DNA from: Marinisporobacter balticus
GTDB lineage: Bacteria > Bacillota > Clostridia > Peptostreptococcales > Thermotaleaceae
NCBI RefSeq assembly: GCF_004345705.1
Contig: NZ_SLWV01000018.1
Span: 1 to 64,000, forward strand
DNA: 64,000 bases
Reading direction: 5' to 3'
Position numbers and translations under genes: made by a program. The notes beneath the pieces were generated by a model that saw nothing but the letters and a program-made list of their open reading frames with translations, was not told the origin of the DNA and did no database searches. Below, in pieces: positions 18,432 through 27,925 of this stretch (the first letter of the stretch is position 1; the number at the start of each line of letters is the position of its first letter).

Positions 18432-19274
18432 TTAAAAATTTGTCATCGTCTCATCCATATTTTTGCATTGCATATAAACAAATAGATTATTATACGTTGC
18501 TCTTACTTGATCATTTTCTAAATAATCTCGATCATAAATCGCTATCACTTTTTCTATAAAATCAGGATTTATTTTATTTCTGTTATTTTGACTATTATTC
18601 GCACCAATTTTTTTAACGGAGTATAAAAAATCTTTGCAACCATTAAAATATTCATATTCATATTTTTCTAAAGCGTCCATCTCCATCTTTTTAAAATGAT
18701 TTTTCGTAACAACATGCTTACATATTTCTTGCAATTCCTCTAATGAATAAAAAGACTGCCCAGCAGAAATGTCTTCTTTTATTTTTAGTAGATCTTTGGT
18801 TTTATCAAAAGACTGATGAAGTTCACAAAATGTATTTTTGCCAAAGGTTGAAAAACATAGTATTCCTTCTTCATCAAGCAATTTGATTAGTTTCGTTAGT
18901 GTATGATCCAATTGATTAAACCACTGAAAAGTTGCATTGGATATGATTAAATCATACTTTTCATCTAAAATCATTTCTTCAATATCTCCACAAATAAATT
19001 CAATTTCTTCGCAATTCATCGTTGCTTTTACTTGTTCAATCATCCCTGGAGCAATATCTACCGCAGTGATTTTAGCACCTTTAAAGTGTTTTTTTAAAGC
19101 TCTTGTTACATAGCCTGTCCCACAACCTACTTCTAGTATATTTTCAAAATCTATTCCTGTATTCTTTATATGGGCAATCAAGGTATCTCCCATTATTTTT
19201 TGAACCTTTGCATATTGATCATATTGTTTTGCATTCCTACTGAATCGTCTCTTTAGTTTCTCCTTATTAATCAT
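18432..19274 (-). CDS. bioC: Malonyl-ACP O-methyltransferase
   Basis: A 280-residue class I SAM methyltransferase. RRFSRNAKQYDQYAKVQ at the N-terminus is the BioC hallmark, ILEVGCGTGYVTRAL near residue 43 binds SAM, and DLIISNATFQWFNQLDHTL is the characteristic post-motif block. BioC methylates the free carboxyl of malonyl-ACP so that the fatty acid synthase can elongate it to pimeloyl-ACP methyl ester. It is the last gene of bioF-bioH-like-bioC, 107 bases behind the hydrolase. The rest of the pathway (bioA, bioD, bioB) is not in the window. Confidence 0.9.
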   Translation of the reverse strand: MINKEKLKRRFSRNAKQYDQYAKVQKIMGDTLIAHIKNTGIDFENILEVGCGTGYVTRALKKHFKGAKITAVDIAPGMIEQVKATMNCEEIEFICGDIEEMILDEKYDLIISNATFQWFNQLDHTLTKLIKLLDEEGILCFSTFGKNTFCELHQSFDKTKDLLKIKEDISAGQSFYSLEELQEICKHVVTKNHFKKMEMDALEKYEYEYFNGCKDFLYSVKKIGANNSQNNRNKINPDFIEKVIAIYDRDYLENDQVRATYNNLFVYMQCKNMDETMTNF

Positions 19275-19381
19275 TACGCGCTTCCTCTCTATTTCGTTAA
19301 AGATCTTCTAAAAAATAGTTTAATAGTTCTTAAATATAGATAACCAACATCAAAAAAAGTTATCGGGTATGAACGTTCTTT

Positions 19382-20113
19382 CTATATTGAATTTACATAT
19401 TCTAATATCATTTGGTAACATTCTTTTGATTTTGTAAAAAAAGGCATATGCCCAGTTTCACGCAATATTATAAATTCAGATTTTTTTATATAGTTATTTA
19501 TATACGTTCCTGCTTCAACAGGACAAATCATATCCTGATCTCCGTGTATGATTAATACTTGTTTATGAATACTTTTCACCTTTTCTCTAAAGTCTTTCAT
19601 CATTAAATATTCTAATCCTAAACATAAGCTTTCAATACAATATTTTTTATTTAAATTTTGTATTTTTTCAATCAATAAATCATACTCCCCATTTTTTATT
19701 TCTACATCTGAAAAGAGATTTTTATAAAATGTATTTAAAGTTTTTTCTGGGTCTTTTTTTAGCATATCTATCATTCTTAGAACAATCTTTTTATGCCAGC
19801 CAAACACATAATTTTTATCTTGTGTAAATTTACTTGTAGGATTAAAAAGAATCAAATGTTCAATTTTTGATGGATAGCTTACTACTAAATCCATGGATAC
19901 TAATGCTCCTAAAGACCATCCGATCAATGAAAAATGCTGAATCTCTTTTTCATTGATTAAATTGATCACATTCTGTTTAAATGCATCTATTGAAATCATA
20001 TGATCCCAATCTACAAGTATGATTTCAAAATCGTTACATAATAAATCAGTAATCGGCTTCCAAACCAATTTGTCCACTGCCCAACCAGATAATATGATTA
20101 AAATTTTTTTCAT
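19382..20113 (-). CDS. Alpha/beta hydrolase, probable pimeloyl-ACP methyl ester esterase (BioH role)
   Basis: A 243-residue alpha/beta hydrolase: oxyanion region LSGWAVDKLVW, nucleophile elbow GWSLGAL (Ser67), acid in IIHGDQDMICP, and base in LRETGHMPFF. Its place between bioF and bioC predicts that it cleaves pimeloyl-ACP methyl ester, the job of BioH. Many unrelated esterases fill this role, so the assignment rests on context. The ATG at 20113 has GAAGG eight bases upstream and lies four bases after the bioF stop; an upstream TTG inside bioF is rejected as start. Confidence 0.8.
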   Translation of the reverse strand: MKKILIILSGWAVDKLVWKPITDLLCNDFEIILVDWDHMISIDAFKQNVINLINEKEIQHFSLIGWSLGALVSMDLVVSYPSKIEHLILFNPTSKFTQDKNYVFGWHKKIVLRMIDMLKKDPEKTLNTFYKNLFSDVEIKNGEYDLLIEKIQNLNKKYCIESLCLGLEYLMMKDFREKVKSIHKQVLIIHGDQDMICPVEAGTYINNYIKKSEFIILRETGHMPFFTKSKECYQMILEYVNSI

Positions 20114-20117
20114 GTAA

Positions 20118-21287
20118 TCATCCTTCAATTATTTTCAGTCTTTTTCCATGAAATTGCATAACCTTGAGTACATATTCTAAATCTTTAGACCTATGGGTTG
20201 CCATCAGTGATATTCTAAGCCGAGCTGTTCCCTTTTGTACTGTAGGCGGTCTTATAGCTGGCACATAAATACCTTCTTCTAACAAGCTTTCACTAAATAG
20301 TGTAGCCTTTTTCGCATCGCCAATGATGGCAGGAATGATTGGGGTAATCGTGTCTGTAATATGAAATCCCATAGCCTTTAATTCTCCTTTAAACCAATTA
20401 GACAATTCTATGAGCTTTTGTCTCCTGTCTTTATCCTTTTCAATTATTTCAATTGCTTTTAATGAAACTGCAATACTTGCAGGAGGTAATGCAGTTGAAA
20501 AAATAAAACTTCTAGAGACATTCTTCATGTAATCAATCATCTCTTTTTTTCCTGCAACATATCCACCAATAGAAGCAATTGCTTTGCTTAATGTACCTAT
20601 TTGCATGTCTATATCTTTATTTACACCAAAATATGAGCACGTTCCAGAACCCTTTTCGCCTAAAACACCTACCCCATGAGCATCATCAACCATAGTAAAC
20701 ATGTCATACTTCTTTGCTAATTTTACAATATGATCTAGTGGTGCCACATCTCCATCCATGCTAAATACCCCATCTGTCACAATTAAATTAACCTTTCCTT
20801 TATACATGTTTATTTTTCTTTCCAAATCATCCATATCACAATGTCTATATCTTACAAGCTTTGCACCACTTAGCAAACATCCGTCTATAATACTTGCATG
20901 ATTATATTTATCACAAAAAATTACCCATTTTTTATCACATAATGCTGAAAGGATTCCTACATTTGCCATATATCCTGTATTAAAAACTAAAGCATCTTCC
21001 GTTCCTTTAAAATTTGCTATTTTTTCTTCCAGTTTTTTATGCAAATCATAAGAACCTGTGGTTAGTCTTGATCCCCCTGACCCCACACCATATTCTTTCA
21101 CTGCACGAATAGCCACTTCTTTTAAACGCACATCATCACAAAGTCCTAGATAGTTGTTTGACCCTAATAAAATAATTTCTCTACCTTCAACCAAAGCCTT
21201 AGGACCTTGTCCAGAATTTAAGTATTTAAATTCCCTATATAATCCATTTTCTTTCATGTTGGATACGTATTTTGAAATATTTTCCAT
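20118..21287 (-). CDS. bioF: 8-amino-7-oxononanoate synthase
   Basis: A 389-residue PLP-dependent alpha-oxoamine synthase. LGSNNYLGL near 41, GSGGSRLTTGSYDLHKKLE, DDAHGVGVLGEKG near 201, and the PLP lysine in GTLSKA (Lys235) are all present. It condenses pimeloyl-ACP or -CoA with L-alanine. The related threonine-pathway ligase Kbl has a similar sequence, but the companion bioC and hydrolase, and a BirA-type operator in front, support biotin synthesis. First gene of the bioF-hydrolase-bioC operon. Confidence 0.9.
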   Translation of the reverse strand: MENISKYVSNMKENGLYREFKYLNSGQGPKALVEGREIILLGSNNYLGLCDDVRLKEVAIRAVKEYGVGSGGSRLTTGSYDLHKKLEEKIANFKGTEDALVFNTGYMANVGILSALCDKKWVIFCDKYNHASIIDGCLLSGAKLVRYRHCDMDDLERKINMYKGKVNLIVTDGVFSMDGDVAPLDHIVKLAKKYDMFTMVDDAHGVGVLGEKGSGTCSYFGVNKDIDMQIGTLSKAIASIGGYVAGKKEMIDYMKNVSRSFIFSTALPPASIAVSLKAIEIIEKDKDRRQKLIELSNWFKGELKAMGFHITDTITPIIPAIIGDAKKATLFSESLLEEGIYVPAIRPPTVQKGTARLRISLMATHRSKDLEYVLKVMQFHGKRLKIIEG

Positions 21288-21343
21288 ATATTTTCTCCTA
21301 AATAGAAGTTATTTTACTATAAAAATATATTAACGCAACTCAA

Positions 21344-21374
21344 TTGTCAACCATTTTATATTTCATGTTTACAA
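21344..21374. promoter_or_regulatory. BirA-type biotin operator in the divergent bioF / acpP promoter region
   Basis: TTGTCAAC (21344-21351), 15 bases, then GTTTACAA (21367-21374). Arm sequence and the 15-base gap fit the known BirA operator pattern (TTGTTAAC-N15-GTTAACAA in Bacillus subtilis, from memory). The right arm contains the -35 box of the rightward promoter. The left arm contains TTGACA read leftward, a -35 box for bioF. One repressor site could thus silence both arms. Confidence 0.75.
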
Positions 21375-21397
21375 TATATAAAAAAATAATATATAAT
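21368..21397 (+). promoter_or_regulatory. Promoter of the acpP-fabF pair
   Basis: TTTACA (21368-21373) and TATAAT (21392-21397) are separated by 18 bases, about 50 bases before the ACP start. The -35 box lies in the right arm of the BirA-type site. Confidence 0.7.
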
Positions 21398-21445
21398 GCT
21401 ATTAGTATCTAAGAAAAAATAATAATCTTAATGGAGGTTTTAATA

Positions 21446-21679
21446 ATGATATTTGAAAAAGTAAAAAATATAATGATGGATATTATGGGAATTCCTGAGG
21501 ATGAGCTTCTGCTACAAAGTCATCTTTACGATGAATTAGACGCTGATTCTTTAGATCTTTCTCAAATTATCGTTGAACTAGAAAATGCGTATCAAATTGA
21601 AATTGAAAATGAAGACATTGCAAATTTTGAAAAAGTTGAAGATATTGTAAAACATGTCGAAAATAAAATAAATGAATAA
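21446..21679 (+). CDS. Acyl carrier protein, probably dedicated to pimelate synthesis
   Basis: A 77-residue acidic protein with the phosphopantetheine site in DELDADSLDLSQ (Ser35) and the normal ACP length and helix pattern. It carries growing acyl chains as thioesters. The start at 21446 follows GGAGG by eight bases; an ATG further upstream overlaps the SD and is rejected. It sits directly before fabF and shares the BirA-type control region with bioF, so it may be the carrier for the pimeloyl chain and not the general fatty-acid ACP. Confidence 0.88.
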   Translation: MIFEKVKNIMMDIMGIPEDELLLQSHLYDELDADSLDLSQIIVELENAYQIEIENEDIANFEKVEDIVKHVENKINE

Positions 21680-21694
21680 CTAATGGAGAGTCCT

Positions 21695-22936
21695 ATGAAA
21701 AAAAGAGTTGTAATTACTGGATTAGGTGCCATTACACCTATTGGCAATAATGTGATAGATTTTTGGAATCATGCAAAAAAAGGTTTATGTGGTATTGACT
21801 ACATAAAATCCTTTGATATAGGAAATTCAAAAGTAAAATTGGCTGCAGAATTAAAAGAGTTTGATCCAAACAATTTTTTTGATCGAAAACAAGTGAAAAG
21901 ATTAGATCGTTTCTCCCATTTAGGGATTACAGCAACAAAAGAAGCTTATGCGGATTCAAGGCTAGATAAAGCAAAAATCAATCGAGAACGCTTAGGTGTG
22001 ATCATCGGTAATGGGGTAGGTGGCATCACGACCATTGTAGAAGAAACGAACAAATTACTAAATGGTGGCATGCATATGGTATCCCCTCTATTTGTTCCAA
22101 AATCTATTCCCAATATTGTAGCAGGTAATATTGCAATCGCTTTTGATGCAAAAGGAATATCCAATACAGTTATCACTGCATGCGCAGCAGGAACAAATGC
22201 CATTGGCGAAGCTTTTAGATCAATACAATATGATGATGCAGATATCATCATCGCAGGAGGTAGTGAAGCTTGTATCACACCCCTTATGCTAGCAGGCTTT
22301 ACAAATCTCAATGCTTTATCTTTAAAAAACGATCCAAAACGAGCTTCTATTCCTTTCGATCAAGAAAGAGATGGATTTGTTATGGGAGAAGGATCAGCAA
22401 TTTTAATATTAGAAGCGCTTGACCATGCATTAAAAAGAGATGCTAAAATATATTGTGAAATTGTTGGTTATGGTTCTACCTCTGATGCCTATCATTTAAC
22501 ATCTCCAGCTCCAAAAGGTGAAGGGGGCGCTCGTGCAATGAAACTCGCACTAAAAAACGCAGGAATTCCTCCTAAAGAACTATCTTATATCAATGCTCAT
22601 GGCACTTCCACGCCTCATAATGATCAGGCAGAAACTGAAGCCATAAAAACAGTTTTTGAAGAATATTCTTATAAGATTCCAATTAGTTCAACAAAATCTA
22701 TGATTGGCCATTTATTAGGGGCAGCAGGTGCAGTAGAAGCAGTTGCTAGCATAAAATCACTACAAGAAAATTATATTCATCCTACCATTGGCTATAAATT
22801 AAAAGATAAAACATGTGATCTTGACTATGTGGTAAATAAAGGACGTCGTGTAGATTTAAATTATGTTTTATCCAACTCATTTGGTTTTGGTGGTCATAAT
22901 GCTTCAATTATTTTTAAGAAATGGGAAGAAGAATAA
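21695..22936 (+). CDS. fabF: Beta-ketoacyl-ACP synthase II
   Basis: A 413-residue KAS II condensing enzyme. The catalytic Cys163 is in TACAAGTNAIG, and the two histidines are in NAHGTSTPHND and KSMIGHLLGAAG. It elongates acyl-ACP with malonyl-ACP. No fabD, fabG or fabZ accompany it, so it is not part of the main fatty acid cluster. Position behind the ACP and the biotin-type operator suggests elongation of the malonyl methyl ester primer to pimeloyl length. GGAGAG precedes the ATG at 21695. Confidence 0.93.
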   Translation: MKKRVVITGLGAITPIGNNVIDFWNHAKKGLCGIDYIKSFDIGNSKVKLAAELKEFDPNNFFDRKQVKRLDRFSHLGITATKEAYADSRLDKAKINRERLGVIIGNGVGGITTIVEETNKLLNGGMHMVSPLFVPKSIPNIVAGNIAIAFDAKGISNTVITACAAGTNAIGEAFRSIQYDDADIIIAGGSEACITPLMLAGFTNLNALSLKNDPKRASIPFDQERDGFVMGEGSAILILEALDHALKRDAKIYCEIVGYGSTSDAYHLTSPAPKGEGGARAMKLALKNAGIPPKELSYINAHGTSTPHNDQAETEAIKTVFEEYSYKIPISSTKSMIGHLLGAAGAVEAVASIKSLQENYIHPTIGYKLKDKTCDLDYVVNKGRRVDLNYVLSNSFGFGGHNASIIFKKWEEE

Positions 22937-23103
22937 AAACGTTATTTTTCTTCCCCACTTAAAACAAATTTTATCTACAAATATACGCAATCACTGCTTC
23001 ATCTTATGAAATCCTCATAAGGAATCATGGTTAAACAAATCAAAAAAAGCAAATATTATATAGCAAAAGCATACAAATTTCAAAATTCTTAGGAGTTGAT
23101 GCT

Positions 23104-24354
23104 GTGGGAACCCACATATTAGATGAAGCAAAACGATGCCTTCAATGTAAAAATCCAAAATGTCAAAAAGGATGCCCTGTAAATACACCCATACGTGAAA
23201 TGATTGGCTTGCTATTAGAAGGAAATATTAATACTGCTGGTGAAAATTTATTCCAGAACAATCCGCTATCCATTATATGTTCTTTAGTTTGTCCCCATGA
23301 AAAGCAATGTGAAGGAAATTGTGTATTAGGCATTAAATCAAATTCTGTTCAAATAAGTGCAATAGAAAACTATATTTCTGATTATAGTCTGAATGTAATG
23401 GATTTAAAACCTAAAGAAAATTTAAAAGGAAATATTGGAATAATCGGTTCTGGTCCCGCCGGAATCACGATAGCATTTATCCTCACTTTAAAAGGATATC
23501 ATGTAACAATATTTGAAGCGCATGATAAAATAGGAGGCGTATTAAGATATGGTATTCCAGAATTTAGACTACCTAAAGATGTACTTGATCGATTAAAAGA
23601 GAAACTAACCGAGTTGGGTGTAGTCATTCGACCCAATACCTTAATAGGCCCAGTTATAACCATTGAAGATCTTTTTAGAGATGGTTTTGATGCGCTGTTT
23701 ATAGGAACAGGTGTATGGAAACCTAGAAAATTAAATATCAAAGGTGAAAGTCTAGGACATGTTCATTATGCCATAGATTATTTGAAAAATCCTGATGTTT
23801 ATACCTTAGGAAATAAAGTATGTGTAATTGGTGCCGGAAATGTAGCTATAGATGTTGCTAGAACAGCTTTAAGAAAAGGATCAAAAGAAGTGTATATAAT
23901 GTATAGAAAAGGTATAGAAGATATACCAGCCGAAAAACACGAATTAGAATATGCTAAAATTGATGGCGTCAAATTTGAATTATACAAAACACCTATTGCG
24001 TTTACACATGAAGGCGTACTTTGTATTAAAACAAAAAAAGTTAACAATGAAGATGGAGAAAAAATAATCAACATTGATGATTCTGAGGTATTATTTAAAT
24101 GTAATTCCATCATTATAGCTATCAGTCAGGGTCCTAAAGCAAATATCGTTTCTACTACGAAAGGAATAGAAGTAAGTAAATATGGTCTTGTTATCACAGA
24201 TGAATGTGGAAGAACCACCAAAGAAGGCGTATTTGCATCTGGAGATGTAGTCACAGGTGCTAAAACAGTAGTAGAAGCCGTAAAGTATTCGAAGAAAGTT
24301 AGTAAAGCGATACATGAATATATTTCAAAAAAGTATAAAGATCGTAATGACTAA
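23104..24354 (+). CDS. GltD-like NAD(P)H-dependent FAD/iron-sulfur oxidoreductase
   Basis: A 416-residue protein starting with GTG (TAGGAG eight bases upstream). Two N-terminal cysteine groups, CLQCKNPKCQKGCP and CSLVCPHEKQCEGNC, are the 4Fe-4S ligands of the GltD/DPYD family. GIIGSGPAGITIAF near 115 binds FAD and VIGAGNVAIDVARTAL near 240 binds NAD(P)H. It could be the small subunit for the glutamate synthase at 12484, a free-standing GltA-type protein or an NfnB-like subunit. It is somewhat shorter than proteobacterial GltD. A terminator follows. Confidence 0.82.
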   Translation: MGTHILDEAKRCLQCKNPKCQKGCPVNTPIREMIGLLLEGNINTAGENLFQNNPLSIICSLVCPHEKQCEGNCVLGIKSNSVQISAIENYISDYSLNVMDLKPKENLKGNIGIIGSGPAGITIAFILTLKGYHVTIFEAHDKIGGVLRYGIPEFRLPKDVLDRLKEKLTELGVVIRPNTLIGPVITIEDLFRDGFDALFIGTGVWKPRKLNIKGESLGHVHYAIDYLKNPDVYTLGNKVCVIGAGNVAIDVARTALRKGSKEVYIMYRKGIEDIPAEKHELEYAKIDGVKFELYKTPIAFTHEGVLCIKTKKVNNEDGEKIINIDDSEVLFKCNSIIIAISQGPKANIVSTTKGIEVSKYGLVITDECGRTTKEGVFASGDVVTGAKTVVEAVKYSKKVSKAIHEYISKKYKDRND

Positions 24355-24406
24355 GTAGTTTTCTAATCAGATTTAAAAGACTCCCATCACCCATAATTTT
24401 GATGAA

Positions 24407-24448
24407 GGCTATCTCAAATTTATTTACTTGAGACAGCCCCTTTTTTTT
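24407..24448 (+). terminator. Terminator behind the GltD-like gene
   Basis: GGCTATCTCAA pairs with TTGAGACAGCC (one mismatch) around a 10-base loop and is followed by CC and eight T. Confidence 0.88.
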
Positions 24449-24450
24449 GT

Positions 24451-24798
24451 TTATATTTTTACTTTATATTCCACATGCTTAGGATTTGGAAAATCATCTA
24501 CAATCTCTACTTCAATTTCATTGCCTATAAAATATTTTTTTGTTTTCTTTATCGTCTGCGTAATTTTTTCAGTTCCCATATCAAAATATAATCCTATATG
24601 AGGAAAAGGGATCACCGTCACACTAATCTCTTTTAATTCTTCACAAACAATAATTGTATGCATAATACGTTCTTTCACATATGCAATATACTGATCTTCT
24701 AGATTCTTATCAAAATAATCTTTTAATCTTTCTTCTTTATTCGTATGAATTTCCTTTTGAATCTGTATTGATTTTTCAATCTCGGTTCTCATTCCCAT
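24451..24798 (-). CDS. Small hypothetical protein downstream of the RND pump
   Basis: 115 residues, charged, no signal peptide or membrane segment; no family recognised. The N-terminal half is Lys/Glu-rich and likely helical (MRTEIEKSIQIQKEIHTNKE), the C-terminal half alternates strand-like segments (SVTVIPFPHIGLYFDMG and EVEIVDDFPNPKHVEYKVKI). The ATG has AGGGAG in front and lies 40 bases after the RND stop with no terminator between, so it is probably the last gene of the efflux operon. Confidence 0.6.
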   Translation of the reverse strand: MGMRTEIEKSIQIQKEIHTNKEERLKDYFDKNLEDQYIAYVKERIMHTIIVCEELKEISVTVIPFPHIGLYFDMGTEKITQTIKKTKKYFIGNEIEVEIVDDFPNPKHVEYKVKI

Positions 24799-24838
24799 AA
24801 AAATTCTCCCTTTATAAAATTTGTCTTTAATATAAGCA

Positions 24839-27800
24839 TTATTCTTGAATAATAACTTTCTTTTTACCTTTTACTTTTTCAAGCCATGTTTCAACTAAAC
24901 TGTATACAACTGGTATAACTACCATTGTTAAGAATGTTGATATGATAAGACCAAACATTAATGATATTGCCATAGGTGCAAACAATCCACTTCCTGATAT
25001 TGCAAGAGGTACAAGCCCTATAACGGTTGTCGTTGCACTAAGAATGATCGCATTAAATCTCTTGCCTACTGCATCTATACAAGATTCATCAATAGAATAT
25101 CCTGCTTTTCTTGCATCATTAATATATTCTATTAAAAGTATACCATTTTTTACAACCAATCCTATCAATGCAATGATTCCTAAAAATGCTGTTAATGATA
25201 GTGGCTTATTGAATAGATATAACCCGAGAATAGAACCGATTAAAGATAATGGAATCGTTATTAGTATAACTACTGGTTGCATAAATGAATTAAACTGAAC
25301 CACTAATATCACATAAATAACAAAGATCGCAAATATTGCTAATAACCCTACTACCCCAAAATTTTCTGCAATATTTTCCCTTTCACCATCAAAATCAATT
25401 TTCACTCCATCTGTATCAATCTTCGGTAAAAGCTCAAACTCAATAATATTTTCTATATCTGTTGGATCATATCCAGGTAATTCATTTACTAATAATTGAA
25501 CCGATTGATCTCTATTATACGTATTGATTGTATCTTCTTTTTTCCCATACTTTACTTGTGCAAACTGCTTTAGCGGAATTTTATTTTGTGTCATAGAAGA
25601 AGCAATTTCTAAATTTTTAAGTTCTTCTATGCTATTAATGGTACTATTTACCTTAATATTAAACTCATTTCCATCTCTTCTAAATACAGAAGATGTACTT
25701 CCATATAGTGCGACGTTAATTTGCTTTTGAATATCATATTTTGTGATTCCTAAATTACTCGCCTTTTCTTCATCTACTTTTACCTCAAGTTGATAAGTAC
25801 TATCTTTCATATCATGACGTACATTTGTCGTTCCAGGTATTTTCGAAATTTCATCCTTTAAAATATTGGATACTTCCCTTAATCGATCTAAATTATCACC
25901 CGAAATTCTTAATATTACCTTCGCATCCGCTGGTTTTGCATTTGCTAAAAGTCTTGCTGAACATTTTCCTCCTGCAATTTTTTCATCTAATTGATTTTGG
26001 ATATAGTTAATAAATTCAACATTATTATTAAATCTTCTATTTTTTTTATCTCCTAAATCAAATTTACATATCATTTGACCATAGTCATCTGATGGACTTA
26101 CGATAGGTGCTGAAATATAGTATTTAGGTACACCATTTCCTACACCAACCGTATAACTTGTTATTTCAGATTCATTTGATAATAAATCTACAACCTCATC
26201 TGTAAGCTTTTCAGTCGCATCGATACTTCCTGTTATTTCCGTAGTCATTTCTATATAAAATAAATTTTTATCTACATAAGGGAAAAACTCAGATGGAAGC
26301 TGTGGCATTAATAGTTTCACAACTAAAATCAATACTAAAAATGTAGCAATAATCGTCACTGTTTTGGCTTTTAGCGCTAATTGTAATGCTTTTTTAAAGA
26401 ATACCCTTACGATATTTTCTTTGTCACTTTTCTTTTTACTTGGTTTAAAAGATATTGCTGCCATAGCAGGCGTAATAAACATAGAAACAATATATGCAGC
26501 GATAATAGAAATAATCAATACCCTTGGTATAGATCCTAAAAATTCTCCTGCAACTCCTGGCATACCCATAAGCGGTGAAAATGCTGCAATCGTCGTCAAA
26601 GTTGCTGTGAAAATAGGGGTAGATGATAGTGCCGTACCATTGTAACATGCATCTAATTTATTTTCTCCATCATCTATTCTTACTTGAATCGTGTCACTTA
26701 TAACGATGGCGTTATCAACCAAAATACCAAGCGCTACAATCAGTGCGGTAAGAGACATTTGGTGAATATATATTTTCATTAAATACATTACCCCAAAGGT
26801 CATAAGTATAGATAATGGTATGGCAGTTGAAACGACGAGTGCATTTCTAAGTCCCATCCCTAAAAATACAATGATCACAACTAATGCGATTCCTTCTAAA
26901 AGATTAATCATAAAATCATTTACGGATTTACTTACATCATCTGGTTGATAAATAACTTCTTCTACAATTAAATCTTTAGGTAATTGCGCTTTCACTTGAT
27001 CTAGTGCTAGACGTACATCTTTCCCAACTAAAACCACATTTTTACCTTCTTCAAAATATCCTGTTAAAAGTACTGCATTTAATCCGTTTTGTTTATATTT
27101 TTCTACACCATCTTCTAAATCCATATAAACATTTGCAATATCAGATAATCTAGTCACTACACCTGTTTCTCTGGATACTGATATGATTGTATTTTTAATG
27201 TCCTCTATATTATTATAAATTCCTGGCGTTTTTACTGTGATTTCACCAGATTCATATTCTATTTTCCCTGATGGGATTTCAATATTCTGTACTTGTATTA
27301 AACTATCTACATCCGCAATAGATAAATCTAGTTGATTCAGCTTTGCAATATCTATATCTACTTTTACTTCTTTATCCACTTCTCCTTCTATTTCAAATTT
27401 CGTGATACCATCAATATCTGTCAATTCGTCTTTAAACAATTCTCCAAAAGATCCTAATTGTTCATAAGAATAATTAGCCCCTGATAAACTAATAATCATT
27501 CCTGCTGTTTCTACTAAATCCGTATTTATTTCACTAATAAAAGCGCCATTTGGCAGTTCTGATTCAGCGTCAGCTACTGCATTCCTTACATCTTGCATTG
27601 CTTTATTATATTCTGTATCAACGGTAAACATTACAACCGTAATAGATAACCCTTGATTCGATATCCCTTTAATTTCATCTATCCCATCAAGTTCTGCTAA
27701 TTCATCCTCTATTTTAGTTGTTACTAAATCTTTTACATCTATAGGGGATGCACCTGGATAAGGAGTGATAATCATTGCTGCTGGAAACGATACATCTGGA

Positions 27801-27913
27801 TTTTCTTGTCTTGGCAATACATAGTATGCGTAAATCCCTAAAAAAGCAATAATTGCTGCTAAGAACAGGGTTACCTTTCTTTCTTTTATGAGCTGCTTGA
27901 TTAATTTATTCAA
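24839..27913 (-). CDS. RND-family efflux transporter permease (AcrB/HAE1-like)
   Basis: 1024 residues with two pseudo-repeats, each having one N-terminal and five C-terminal membrane helices around large extracytoplasmic loops. NPDVSFPAAMIITPYPGASP follows the first helix, and GILVDNAIVISD in helix 4 carries the proton-relay Asp. It is a proton-driven drug, lipid or metal exporter; specificity is not readable. It follows the fusion-protein gene by 12 bases. No outer-membrane channel gene is present, as expected in a monoderm host. Confidence 0.93.
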   Translation of the reverse strand: MNKLIKQLIKERKVTLFLAAIIAFLGIYAYYVLPRQENPDVSFPAAMIITPYPGASPIDVKDLVTTKIEDELAELDGIDEIKGISNQGLSITVVMFTVDTEYNKAMQDVRNAVADAESELPNGAFISEINTDLVETAGMIISLSGANYSYEQLGSFGELFKDELTDIDGITKFEIEGEVDKEVKVDIDIAKLNQLDLSIADVDSLIQVQNIEIPSGKIEYESGEITVKTPGIYNNIEDIKNTIISVSRETGVVTRLSDIANVYMDLEDGVEKYKQNGLNAVLLTGYFEEGKNVVLVGKDVRLALDQVKAQLPKDLIVEEVIYQPDDVSKSVNDFMINLLEGIALVVIIVFLGMGLRNALVVSTAIPLSILMTFGVMYLMKIYIHQMSLTALIVALGILVDNAIVISDTIQVRIDDGENKLDACYNGTALSSTPIFTATLTTIAAFSPLMGMPGVAGEFLGSIPRVLIISIIAAYIVSMFITPAMAAISFKPSKKKSDKENIVRVFFKKALQLALKAKTVTIIATFLVLILVVKLLMPQLPSEFFPYVDKNLFYIEMTTEITGSIDATEKLTDEVVDLLSNESEITSYTVGVGNGVPKYYISAPIVSPSDDYGQMICKFDLGDKKNRRFNNNVEFINYIQNQLDEKIAGGKCSARLLANAKPADAKVILRISGDNLDRLREVSNILKDEISKIPGTTNVRHDMKDSTYQLEVKVDEEKASNLGITKYDIQKQINVALYGSTSSVFRRDGNEFNIKVNSTINSIEELKNLEIASSMTQNKIPLKQFAQVKYGKKEDTINTYNRDQSVQLLVNELPGYDPTDIENIIEFELLPKIDTDGVKIDFDGERENIAENFGVVGLLAIFAIFVIYVILVVQFNSFMQPVVILITIPLSLIGSILGLYLFNKPLSLTAFLGIIALIGLVVKNGILLIEYINDARKAGYSIDESCIDAVGKRFNAIILSATTTVIGLVPLAISGSGLFAPMAISLMFGLIISTFLTMVVIPVVYSLVETWLEKVKGKKKVIIQE

Positions 27914-27925
27914 TGTAAGTACCCC

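Noticed and set aside
20118..21287. 2-amino-3-ketobutyrate CoA ligase (Kbl) as identity of the PLP enzyme
   Set aside because: Sequence alone allows it, but there is no threonine dehydrogenase nearby, while bioC, an esterase and a BirA-type site are adjacent.
21946..22311. 121-codon open frame opposite fabF
   Set aside because: Antisense shadow of a well-identified gene with no SD and no recognisable protein pattern.
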